Assembly: GCA_019914945.1 (NCBI GenBank) | Contig: CM034100.1 | Coordinates: 13,031,096 to 13,095,095 of the forward strand | Origin: Typha latifolia | Lineage: Eukaryota > Streptophyta > Magnoliopsida > Poales > Typhaceae | Length of the DNA stretch: 64,000 nucleotides | Direction: 5' to 3' | Part shown: positions 49,101-60,839 of the stretch, piece after piece | Numbering within the stretch: the first letter of the stretch is position 1 | Layout of the letters: every line of letters starts with the position of its first letter | Program-made: the position numbers and the translations under genes | Notes under the pieces: model-generated | The model's input: only the letters and a program-made list of their open reading frames with translations | What the model was told of the DNA's origin: nothing | Databases searched by the model: none

Positions 49101-52100
49101 ACACTTGCTAGATGATGCCCAAGTATCTTGTCATGCTAAAGAACATGATATGTTTGTCAAGTTTCTAAAAGAAGTGCAGGCATCCACATAGATGATCGCA
49201 TATGCAAAACCAGTTTTTTCTGCTTTGCATAAACTGGATAAGGCCTAAGCATCGCCAAGCTGGATAAAGCATACATAAGAGACAATATATTTTCATACAT
49301 TTAATGCATATATAAACAAGTTAAAAATGAAATATATCTGACATTCTGATTAGTTCATCATTTGGAATTTAAATAAAAGCTATTCATATTTGACAAGTCT
49401 TCTCTCTTTACTTATAGTTTGGATATTTATTTAAATTATACTTTAATGACTTATAAGTAGACCACCTTACACCCTCATGTAGTACCCTATAGCATATGTG
49501 CTATGCGGTGGACATTATAGTGCCTTTTTAGTTTTCACAACATTGATGCTTATTTCAAGAAGAAATTCTCATGGATAAATAGGGTAACTAACTTCATATT
49601 AGACGCAACTAAGAAGATTATACAAAAAACCCTGTTTGAAAACCTAATAAAGTAACAATATGGTTTATTCATGGTTCACTGATGACAATAGGAAATTGAT
49701 TGCTTATATCAGTTCATGATAAATGGAAAGGACTCTAGGATTGTGCATTTTGTTCTATCTTTTCTTCTTTTCCTTCTGGGTGATTCAACAGATTTTCAGG
49801 TTCATGAACATAATGCAAGTCCAAAGAAAATCCTGTGGGAAAATTTGTTCTACCCTTCGCTAATTGTAGATAGTCTTACACAAAATATTGCTGAGCATGG
49901 ATTCCAGGGTAATCTATTTTGTCCTTCTTTATGGTGTTTCAACAGAATTTCCAAGCTCAAGAGAATTATGCAACGGCAGAAGTTCTAAGTGGCATATACA
50001 CTATAAGATCACTTCCAACATGTTCAGCTTATAGGAGTTTTTCTTGCAGAATATTAAGAACTGGGCAATGTCTAGAAGTTGGTACCCTCCAAGAGTGACT
50101 CCACATGAAGTTGGAGTTAAGAGAAGCATGAATTTCCAAGTTTATGGACCAAAATGCATATGCAGAACTAAAACTGCTTATAACTTTACTAGTTTTGGAT
50201 GCCAAAAGGGAAGAATTAATTAAACCAAAGGGCTATAAAAAAGAAAAGAAACGTCAGTTTATTTAATGATTTGAATAGCACAGAACCAGCACATATGTTA
50301 TAAAAGCAGAAAAGAGGAGGTAAGGAACAAATATATAAATATTAATTCAACATTAATTAAATAAACCAGAGGATTTTGTTGAGAACAAACATAAGCCAAT
50401 AGATTTGCCAACATGAGAGGAATAAGCCTTTTAATGAGGTGGGTTTGAGCCACTACTCTAAGTAAAAGTGGACTCAGAGGACAGAGCACCAGTCATACCA
50501 AAAGTTTTCCTAGTTATGCTCCTGTCACCAGCCATCAGATCCATCAACAATGATACTGATAAATCCGGACAAGCACTCAGATCTAACAAGCCCACCCTTT
50601 TCCTTATCACCTGGACTGTAAACAAGTCAGACTTTATAAAACCATGAACAAAAGACCATCAAGAAAGCAGAAAAGGTGTTGTTGATATTAGAGATAACCA
50701 ATCCTTAGGCTATCAATACCTTTTCATCTATTTCAGAAGGTAATGCATATTCTAGCAGGGTTTTCCAGTTCACCAGATCAAATCGAGATAGATAACTGCA
50801 ACATAAATATGTAACTAGTTAACAATTTAACCAGGAAAAGAGAGAAAAAGTAACAAATATATCAAAGGAAGATTAAAACCTTTCAGGGAAAAAATAAGAA
50901 CTTCCATTGCAATTAGAACTAGAAATATCTGAAGATGAGAGCTTGCTGAGGACAATACCAGCTTCTCCTAGTGCTTTTCAACGTAGCATAGGATGTCAGA
51001 GTTCACATCTCTCAAGATTGATAATGTAATACCTTTAATACATCTGTAAAAGATCTTACACTGAATGCACCAGAAATCTGGATCATCAAGATTCACATCA
51101 TCAAATGCTGTAACAATTGATCCGGCAAGCATACTACTTGGAACAATCTTGTGTTTCCTTTTTCTGCATGTGCACCTAATGTCATAATACTGGCTTCCTA
51201 CTACCATTATCATTTAAAACATCCAAGGACAAAATAGAAATTACTGAAATCTAGGTTACCTCTCCAATTTTGAGTTTATTTTGACAAACCATCTTGCAAA
51301 TTCCCTCCTGGTACATAATTCATCGGCACTGACATCATTTTCAATGATCTGAGTACCATGAAATTAAATCAAAAATCCATTTTCAGAAGTGCAAACAGAG
51401 ATAACTCAAATGCAATGTCTTTAAAACTGGAGATCAAATATTAACTTAATAGAAACTTTGAGTCCTAGTTAGAAGTTAGTTATTCAAATATTTTATTATT
51501 TAACTGAAAAATATGCTACTTAAATTGTACTGAGTCAGAGATAAGGAGACAATTTCCCAATAAGGATATTGAAAGGATACATAATAAGAAAGAAGTAGAA
51601 AAAAGCATGTATAGAAGATAAAAATAGGACTAACTGATAATTGAGCTTGTTTCTTAGCTTGCTCTTTAGGTCACACTGGCACATAGTAATTTAACATGTT
51701 TGAACCAACTTCAAATACAATTTAGTATTTGCACAACTCATAAGCTCTAGTTTGATTAGAAAAAGATGCAAGGCTAGAATCATTTAATCTGTTTCTGGTG
51801 ACTATGTTTACAATGTTGATTTAATTACTGCTGCGTTAGCTTCTATATAACTTGTGAGGTTTGTCCCTTGTTCTTGATGATAGCTTTTGGATTGGCCTCC
51901 TCTCCTTTCCTTGGGGAGGACTGAGGCAAATACCCTTGTGCTGCATGTATTTATTGCTGATATCAAGTCTGTTGTGAGGAGCATGCCCTCTGGCAAAGCC
52001 CTGGGCACAGATTCCAGGCTGAGGTTTTCAAGGCCCACAGGCTATTTTAGTGCCTCACCTTTCGCAGGCTATCATTTGATTTTTTGACAGCAGCCGACTG

Positions 52101-55100
52101 TCATTACAGTGAGCTCAGACCTTTGTTTCTCTGATTCATAAGAAGGACAAATCAAAGAAAGATTCTGACTATTGTCCTAATAGCTCTTTGTAATGCCTGC
52201 TATAAGCCATTTCTAAAATTTTGGTTAATCAGTTTGTGTCTTTGCTTGGGGTTGATAGGACCTGAGCCGGCAACTTTTGTGGTAGATAGGAATATTGGAG
52301 ACAATACTCTGGCCGCCCAAGGGCTCAAACACTCTATCGGGATAACTAGGTTGTGTTCTCCAATGATGATTAGAAGGCCTATGACCGATTAAGCTAGGAG
52401 ATAGTTATTCAAATTTGATGTGTATGAGGTTCCTCTCCAATCTGGGTTTGGGTTTCTCCGTGTATCTCCTCTCCAAAGTTGCCTTTTTTATAAGCGGCAA
52501 ACCCTCTTCTTGGATTAATCCCAAATGCGACCTACGTCAAGGAGATCCATTGTCTCCTTAATTGTTCATCTTGTCCTCTCAGGTGCTCTCTTCTCTATTA
52601 AATCAAGCAGCTAGGGTAGGTGATATATCGATCGAACCTTACCCATTTCTTATATGAAGATGATATCCTTGTCTATGTGAAAGCCTCTAGTAGATCTTCT
52701 CATAAGGTTTCTGCCATTTTGCATACCTACTGATGTCTCATTGATCAACACCTTATCATGACGCCTAACTCTATTCTAGACCAGATTGCCAATATCTCTA
52801 GAGCCTTCTTATGGGAGAGGGGTGTCACCAAGACCGGCCTTCACCTAATAAATAGGGATACTGCTCTTGATCTTAAATTTGAGGGGGGCCTTGGCGTAAG
52901 CAACTTACATTGGGCTAAGTCTACCCTCATGGATAAAAATGTTTTCAAATTCTTAAACTCCTCTGATTCTGCTTGGATTATCATGTATAACAAGTAATGG
53001 GCAAGATTTTGAAACTCAGGATCAAGATCAAAATCGGGATCAACCACCTAAAAAATAGTGTGTATCAACTATATAAATTGTATTAACCGTCTACATTGAA
53101 TCAGACTACTTTTTAATTATATAAAAGATACAGAAAAAAAATTTAAAAATTTTAAAAAATGATAGAAAAATAAGAAAATAAAAATTATTCACACCATCTT
53201 AAAAACTAAAAAAAATATTCACTCAAAACAATGATGAATTTTGTATTGGATCTAATAAATTTTTATGCTCATAAATTACTAGTACAGAAGTGAGATGATG
53301 ATAGATATCTCTTTCTTTTCAATGTTGTTTTAAGGTAGTAAAAAAATAAGAGTTAGAGAGTAGGAGAGAGAAAAGAGAAATAAGAAAAAATAATAAAAGA
53401 AAGAGCAAAAAACTCACCTAAGTTCACCAGAGTGAGGAATAGCTAGAGGAGCTTACCAAATTGGCCGCTAAATGAGCTAGGTTATGTGTCAGAGGCGGGA
53501 GGAGAGAATGTGCGAAGGAGAGTAGAATCTGAAGACTTAAAAGAAAGCAGTTAGAGACATCAAATTCTGATATCCCCCAAGTCGGATCCATTTTAGATTT
53601 GACATGAATCTTTAAAAAAATAATTTTAGTTGATACGACAGAGACAAATAGGCCAATATGGCCGAAACTAGCTGATACCAAACTGATTTTGAGTTGAGAT
53701 CGATTAAACCTGGGATCCATCGTATCGTTCATGAATCCATGGGCTACTAAGGCCAAGCCCAACACCTTATGGGCCTAGAGGGCTCTCAGCTAGACAGTCT
53801 GCAACTTTTAGCTGGGTTATAAACGACTCATGGGCTCTAGCCACTCGGCCAAGGTTCTTGAGGACCCTTGGTTGGACTCGAGTCCCTTAGTGGGTTAACC
53901 CTTTTTTTGTTGACTCCCTTCTATGCTTTCGCACATGGCATCAATTAGACAGAATTCTTGTTGACTTACAAGTTCGTCGGTGGTAAGATCTAGTAAACAT
54001 AGACGTCTATGCTTCAAGAAGATTAAAATTGCAAGTCAAACAGCCATCAAAGTTCCAAAGAAAAATCCTGAAGATAAGATAATCTACAATAAGCTTAAAA
54101 TACACTACAATGTCCAGCTCATGATCCAACAGATAATGCAACTTCAATCATATTCAGCATGATATAGAAACTGACAAGTGCAATGTGAATAAGATTACTA
54201 TAGCAAACCTGCAACTTCTTTAAAACAGACAGAGCTTCTTGTTGAGTAGAATCAGCAGGAACAGAAACAACAATACGCTTGCTTCCTCCTGATTCTGATA
54301 TATAAACAAAGAATACAGGAAATCAGAAAAATTATACTAGACAGAATACCAATTGCTATAAAAGAATGGAAGAGCTAAGAAAGACCAATTTAATTACATT
54401 GTAAATATTTTGTATAGTTATATATACATTATATGCATAAGAGATGCCAAATATTTAATTGCAAAGATACAGAATGCAGGACGTGATGGCTAGGCTAAGC
54501 AAGCAAAACATTTGTTAGAAAAATCAATCATATAGAAGGAATATATAATAAATGACTATTCAGCTAAAACCCTACTATTAATCTATTACTACCATTCTTC
54601 ACTTGTCCAACAATAAATAATGCAGCTTTCCAATATATTGTACTGCTGTAAACAGCTGTGTTGCAAGAACATCTTGCGATCAAGTTGCACACTATGACAC
54701 TCACCATTGTTGAGGCCCAACTGGCAAACATTCATGCCCTCAATATACATGTCAAGCACTTCTTGGAACATTGAGCTCTCACATAGTAGCATCCCATGTA
54801 CTTTATGATAAAAATACTTGCTATATAGTCCATTGTATTGAAAAGCGGCCATGGCGGCCACCCTATTAACAGGAATGGCAGCTAGACTGCCTAGGTAAAT
54901 TTGGCAGGCTGCCAGGTTGCATAGCGGGCCGAGGATTGCCGATTGCCTCATCTCCTCCTCCTCCTCCTTCACCTCTTCTTCTTTTTATTTTTCTTTTCTC
55001 TCTCTGGCATCGAAACCACCCACTTTTTTGTCTTTCTTTCTCTGTGCTTTAGTGGGAAAGAGAGAGTATTGGGAAAGATAAAGAGGCCACGTGAGAAAGA

Positions 55101-58100
55101 GAGAGTGGTGGGAAAGAGAGAGGCCATGTGGGAAAGAGAGTCTGCCTCATGTTAACATCGGAAATCACCAAAGACACTAACTATTAATGCATTTTAAACC
55201 ACCAATTAATGCCTTTAATTTCATATCATGATAATTTATTATTAAGATGTTAATAAAATATGCATACATATTTGTGAATTATAAATTTATAATCTATTAT
55301 TTTTATTTTTGTGAATTGCACTATTAAAATTTTATAAATATTATATTAATATATATATATATATATATATATTATCATATAGAATTGTTTTTTATTTTTT
55401 ATATATTAAATTGTTAGACCACCTTGGCACCCGCCTTTCGCCTAGGCGCTAGGTGGTGGGGTGACCACCCGCAATCCGCAACCGTCTTTTAATACACTAA
55501 TAAAGTTCATTACAACAAAACAATTGGGTCACCAATTTTGAACTTTCAACAAATAAAGAATAAAAGAAAACTACATTACAACTTAGAATCATATCCGTCA
55601 TGTTTCTCTCAAAACTTCAAAAACTAGAGTTAGAGTGACAACATCACTAAAACTGACCTCTTTATATCTATCTAACTATAAATAAAAAAAATTAATGGTT
55701 GCATTAGACAGATCAACTATATTAGCTTATCAAAAGCATAAGCTTGAGAACATGTATTGAGTGCATTATATGTTATGTCTTTTTTCTTTAACAAACACCG
55801 AAGTGAAATAAAAATAAAGGTGAAACTCAAATGATGAGAAAGTCAAGTTCTAATCCATATTTTGATCATCTGTAAACATAAGCAAAATACCAGAATATGT
55901 CATTTGCTGTTTCCATCTCTTATTTTCCTGCAGGTGGTGATTATCTGTGATGGGCTTTTGTCCATTTTTAATCCGAGCAATAAAAACACAAGAAAAATAA
56001 CATCTCACACTACCTATATATATTGACAACAATCAAACTTAATCTGTAATCCTGATCAAAATATCTGATAGAAAAATTAAATAAATAAAAAACCAATTCA
56101 GCCACCCAGTTCTGTTTCAAAAGATTCTTTTAGCTGAAGAACTAAAACCTGATAAAATATTCTCTTTCAGCTCATTATCTTCTGCAGCAACCTCATCGTC
56201 TCGATTTGACTTGGAAACTTGATCAACTTCTAGGTCTCCAGGCCTCATATCTTGATCTAGATCCCTTATGGAATCCACTGATGTCAGCTTCTCATGAAAA
56301 ATATGAAATGGTGCATTAAAGGAAAACTTGAAACCTGCAAGTTATAATTGATTCCTATCTATTAGCTGTCAACTTCTTTATAATATAATAATATATTAAG
56401 ATGTTCAGGTACACTTAATGACAAATACTACAATTTGCAGAAAGTAGATATTTCAGAAACCATCAAATGGAAATATTCCCCCACCTAGAAGTACTAGAAT
56501 TGGTTCTTCCAATTCAAAATCATCTGATGGAAATATTGTACCAAATATTAATAAAATTTAGAATAAACACTAAGTGAGAAGTATAGAGAAGAAACATAGA
56601 ATCTAAAGGTTTTAGATGAAGTGCAAATAAGACTGAGTAGATGAGATGTAATTTCAGAAAAAGTGAGGCAAAGAGATGGTTAAAGAATTTATTTTGGTGA
56701 ACAAGAACCACCTAGCTGAAACTTGAAAGCAGTGGAAATAAGACTGAGTAGATGAGCTGTAATTTCAGAAAAATGAGGCAAAGAGATGGTTAAAGAATTT
56801 ATTTTGGTGAACAAGAACCACCTAGCTGAAACTTGAAAGCACTTCCATTACCTTGGATATATAATTAAGGATGTTGAACATAGAAGTGGAATAGAATGGT
56901 TAGAAAGAATAAGTGCTTTTAGTCATATGTGTGACTGTCAATTCGTCATTTACACCTTAAAATCAAATATTAAAAAAATGATAAAAATAGGATAGCCATA
57001 AGATCAGCCATGCTCTATGGATCAAAATGTCAGGCAACGAAGAGACAACAGATGCAGGAGTTTAGCATAGCCTTAATAAGGATGTTCAGATGGATAGGGC
57101 AATTAAAAGAAAATATAATATAGAAAGGTGAGTAGTAGGCACACCTTATCAATAGAAATGAGCAATTTTATATAAGTAGAAAAAGCCTCCACAAAAACTG
57201 GAGGACTTAAATCAGCATGGCTGGAAGTAGCAAACAAATAAACTATAGGTCACAATTTAACACAGGACCTTCAATTAAAAAGAACTAAATAATAAGAAGA
57301 ATTACTGTAACTTATCCTACATAGTTGGGACTTGTAAAATTTCATGGATTCAGCAACTAGTAAATGAACTTTGAGACAAGCCCTAGTAGGTTGCAAATAA
57401 ATTCCAAATATATGTTCATTCAGGTGCCCATTTTATGATGGAACCAAAGCATGAACACAAGCACTAGAACAATAGTATCATATTAGAATTCAATTAAGAT
57501 AAAAGGAGACATTGACAATGTTGAGGAAATGCTAAACAACTCTCATATACATTTATGAATTCCTTGAAAGTGTGGTTCACCAAATATTCATTCAATTGTG
57601 TTAATTGCATAGTTGTGTTACAAATAAAAGTAGAAAGAAAAGGAGAAGCGGTAATAAGGACAACGATTTTCTTGAGATTGCCGACCATAATAAGATTATA
57701 TTCAATAGCTTTGTTGAAGTGAGAAAAGAGGTATGGAATCATTGCCTTCTGATCTTCACATTTCTTTTTATAGTTCCTATTTTCCACTAACCTAACAATA
57801 ATAAGAGTTCTCTTAGTTTTGTCCTTGCAATCCCTAATAATGGCACAAGTATAGTAAGGCATCAGCCTTCTCTGCGTTTGTTGTTCATGCTTCACAGTTC
57901 ACATTTCCCGGACACATTCGTCAGCTTGCATCGACATCAGTCAGCTGGTGCACTGTGGTTCTTTATCAGTATTTGGACTACTGGCCACTTGGCCCACCAT
58001 ATGGTAACTTGGGGTGATATGCTCAACATGTAGAGGTAAACAAGCATATATTTCCTGATTGAAATAATTAAAGCGGAGAAAAGACTCTGACATACTGTAA

Positions 58101-59463
58101 GAAATGCAAATTCCTTTATTTTGTATAATTTATTTTTATTTTTTGAGAGCTAGTGGGAACTTATGGTGTCGAACTCTCACTTCTCAGTGAGGAACTGGGT
58201 GTCACAAACACTATGACATCAAACAAAAGGGGGAATGCACATTATATGAAAAGATCAGACTTCAGTGAAGGAAAATCCAAATCTTAGAATTTGCGGCATT
58301 AGCCATTAGGAAAGGCATCTTCAAAAAAATATGAAAACAGTTCGGACAATAAAGCTGATATTGCAGCTCAATGTGTAGCCTTATGGGACCAAGATTGAGG
58401 AGAAGTATTTAAAATAACCAGATACAGCAATTGAGTTAAATTAGAGATAATTAGGGGAAAAAATTTCAATGCAGATCAAATGTACTCTGACCCACACATA
58501 CTCAATAGAAAGAGCAAGAGATATTAGAAGCCCCAGTACTTATGGAGTTACTGGCCCCAATAGAGTTGGCGAAACTTTTATTGAGCTCAATTTCCAGTGA
58601 CAGATTATGCTAAGTCTTTGATTACTAAATCTTAATACTAAAATGATGATCATCAGTAAAATGGTTTTCAGAACTTCTCGCTTGACATTTTTCTTGCCAA
58701 CACTTAAACTACAACATTAAGGATGGTAACTCCATGGAATTGGAGTGTCCAAAACACACGAACCAGTCAAACGGCCTCAGTATTATGGAAGTGGTCCCTT
58801 TTAAGAGATTCACTAAAGCAATGAGGAAATAATAGTAAGACACTGTTGTTTCTCCCAAATACAGTATAAAAAAGCTGTCGCTTCTCTTAACTGAAACTAT
58901 ATTGTATTACTGGTTACAGAATTCACTAATTTCCACCAGTTCACATTAGACTTGAAACAAATGAGAAAGCAAGAAAGAACAACAGCCCACCCCCAAAAAG
59001 TAAATAACCATTCGGTAGTGGATAGAAAGAAGCAGAACCTTTTCTCGAGAACGAGCAGTAAGTGAGAGCAGCTAACAAGATCGCCACTGAAGCCCCAACG
59101 CCAACAGAAAGCTTTCTCAAACCTATACCAAGAAATAATTGTTAAAAAATTAAATCCAATTTTCCCAATACAATTGGCATAAGGTATCAAATAAAAGATC
59201 AATTCCGACAAGCATTAACCATCTCTATCCGCAGTTTCCTGTTTCCGGATGAACCAACCACCAAAACCATCCTGGGATCCCGCGTCCCCAGGAAGCCAAC
59301 AAGGTTCAACCTTCTCCTCTGCAAAAGAAACCCTATAACGGAATCGCCTCCTCGAGGTCCTTGACGCCGAGAAGGAGGTCAACTGGAGGGTAGCGAAGGA
59401 GAAATCGCAGCGAAGATTCCTCGACTGAAACCATGGCGGGGAGAAGGGCAAAGGAGAGGTCAT
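46115..59463 (-). CDS. Plastid-type membrane protein with S-layer-homology-like and coiled-coil regions
   Basis: Eleven exons on the minus strand join in frame into 569 residues: 59220-59463, 59039-59122, 56149-56334, 54209-54294, 51260-51348, 51060-51175, 50880-50973, 50720-50795, 50499-50610, 48011-48542 and 46115-46205. The N-terminus is Ser/Arg-rich with few acids, as in chloroplast transit peptides. One membrane span follows at about residues 86-106 (LSVGVGASVAILLAALTYCS). Residues about 172-375 carry SLH-like helices with SKRIVVSVPADSTQQEALSV, ELCTRREFARWFVKIN, AFDDVNLDDPDF and LQPYKPVTKAQAAVAL. A long acidic/basic coiled coil fills about 385-530, ending WVEEEAMRARARAKVLEQAV. The layout matches plant SLH-domain proteins such as Arabidopsis At3g25680/At5g23890. 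Bacterial SLH domains bind the cell wall; the plant role is unknown. Introns of 2-3 kb hold transposon debris. Confidence 0.92.
51880..53000 (+). mobile_element. L1-type LINE reverse-transcriptase remnant inside an intron of the SLH-like gene
   Basis: Antisense to the host gene, in the intron between exons 51260-51348 and 54209-54294. Ordered pieces of ORF2 are readable: DIKSVVRSMPSGKALGTD (51960-52010), LIHKKDKSKKDSDYCPNSSL (52133-52190), an HFLYEDDILVY-like catalytic box near 52645-52675 (normally F/YADD), and FLWERG...GLHLINRDTA followed by GGLGVSNLHWAKSTLM (52808-52930). Stops and frameshifts separate them. No poly(A) tail found. Confidence 0.75.
53010..53760. other. Possible decayed DNA element in the same intron
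   Basis: The left end has TTTTGAAACTCAGGATCAAG at about 53009 and the right end has GATTTTGAGTTGAGATCGAT near 53685. Read as inverted ends these share only weak similarity, so this is a suspicion, not a firm transposon. Confidence 0.3.
54846..55495. other. Possible non-autonomous element with GCC/GGC palindromic ends, in an intron
   Basis: The left end has GCGGCCATGGCGGCCACC and TGCCTAGG. The right end has CGCCTAGGCGCTAGGTGGTG and ACCACCCGCAATCCGC, within otherwise very AT-rich intron DNA. The contrast in base composition and the palindromic CCTAGG words suggest the two ends of one inserted element of about 650 bases. Confidence 0.35.
56620..56840. repeat. 110-bp direct tandem duplication within a LINE remnant
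   Basis: Two adjacent copies, about 56620-56730 and 56731-56840, share nearly all bases, including ATAAGACTGAGTAGATGAG and GAACAAGAACCACCTAGCTG. They differ by a one-base deletion in the AAAAAGTGAGG run and a few substitutions. The high identity indicates a recent duplication compared with the age of the surrounding LINE. Confidence 0.9.
56620..57130 (+). mobile_element. Non-LTR retrotransposon RT fragment in an intron of the SLH-like gene
   Basis: After the tandem duplication the plus strand reads FHYLGYIIKDVEH (near 56845-56885), then degenerate RIS-type text, then IRSAMLYGSKCQA-like and MFRWIG-like segments near 57000-57105. The run FxYLGSII...RI...AMLYGSECW...MLRWM is characteristic of the RT end of plant RTE-like LINEs. 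It is antisense to the host gene and heavily mutated. Confidence 0.65.
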
Positions 59464-59469
59464 CTCTCA

Positions 59470-60655
59470 ATCAACTCGCGGGGATTAGGGCTCCATCCCT
59501 GTGAATTGAATTGATCTCTAGGGTTTAATGGCGACGAGGAGAGAGGGTTTTGTTTGGTTTCTTTCCAGTTGGGTCCAAGAAGCCTGATCCAACGGTCCAC
59601 AAGTTAGTACGTGGGAAGAGAGTATAAGAAGATGTAAAAATTCTATCAGTTTGTAGGTTAGGGCTTCCCTTGGGTTTTCGCAACACCGCGGCTAACGGCT
59701 AATGGCTTCGAATCGAGCAACATAGCTCGATTATATGTACTGTAGCACGATTGATTACCTCATATATCTTTATTATATTGAGCTCTCAGCGGCAACCATA
59801 CTTCTTCCATACTTGCCGCGAGGCTAATAAAACTGTTGATTGGCTCGTAAATACTATTCAAATTATGAGTTTTTAGATGTTCTATAAATCGGTGCTTTTC
59901 TCATTACCTTAGTATAATTTTTGTTTACGGACATTTATAACCATGGTGATTAGATAATTTATTCTATTTTTTTTTAAAAAATATTTATATTAAGAGAGGA
60001 CTTAGCTTTATCCAACCTACCTCTAGCTTACGGACTTTTAAATGATAAAAAAATGAGTAAACTCGTTTAGTAGGAAAGAGGGAGTTTTTTTTTTACTAAA
60101 CTAAACATATTTTATATTATTTTTTATCGAAATAGACTATCAGATAAATTTATTACCAAATAGGATCTAATTCACTGTAGCCCTAAGAACGCTGAACTAA
60201 TAAGTAGTTTTATTGTCAAACAATTTTTTTTTGTCTTAAGTGTTGAAAGACTAAGTCAAAAGAAATTTATATACATAAGATATTAATTAATTCAGCATTT
60301 TTATTAGAACTATAGTGAATTAGACTCCATTTAATAATAAGTTTAAAAATAATTTATTTTCAGTTAAAAAAAAGATTAGAATCAAGTTAGGTCAAAAGCC
60401 CGGAAAGATGAGGATACATACGATGCATGATGTGGGTGTGCTATGCGCATAACGAAGTTAGTTAGACTAACACTATATTTTAATTTTAGTATTATTTATA
60501 ATTTATTATATAGATATTTATCATTCAACTCGTATTTTCATTAATACGTCAGAAGAACCTTAAGTTAGGTCCAACCTAACAGCAGCTAATGAAATAAAAA
60601 AATAATAATCTATTACTTTCTAATAAACTATTAAAATACCTCTCATTTTACTTTA
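59470..60655. other. Upstream region of the SLH-like gene and AT-rich intergenic DNA
   Basis: The first about 230 bases are GC-richer and should contain the leftward promoter and leader of the SLH-like gene; no confident TATA box on the minus strand. Beyond about 59750 only AT-rich sequence. Confidence 0.45.
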
Positions 60656-60660
60656 AACTT

Positions 60661-60833
60661 TGGTTACCTTTTTACTTTCAACTTAACGTTAAAAAACTTG
60701 AATCTGGTTACCCTTTTATTTTCATTTAACGTTAAAAATTTGAGTCTGGTTACCCTTTTATTTTCAATTTAACTTTAAAAGACTTGAGTCTGGTTACACT
60801 TTTGTTTTTATTTTAACTTTAAAAAACTTAGTC
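60661..60833. repeat. Four-unit tandem repeat of 42-44 bases
   Basis: Units begin TGGTTACC at about 60661, 60705, 60747 and 60791 and share the pattern TGGTTACCCTTTTATTTTCA followed by ATTTAACGTTAAAAA and CTTGAGTC. The copies are 80-90 percent alike by eye. No coding sense; a small minisatellite. Confidence 0.8.
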
Positions 60834-60839
60834 AAGTTA

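Noticed and set aside
54589..54972. 127-codon open frame on the minus strand starting with acidic residues
   Set aside because: It lies inside an intron of the SLH-like gene, overlaps GC-rich palindromic repeat DNA, and has no splice links or family signature.
57494..57895. 133-codon open frame on the minus strand
   Set aside because: It lies in intron sequence next to a LINE remnant; composition is irregular and I recognise no motif. It might be transposon debris but cannot be called a gene.
60661..60833. CRISPR-like array
   Set aside because: Units are contiguous diverged tandem copies without unique spacers, and the DNA is plant nuclear.
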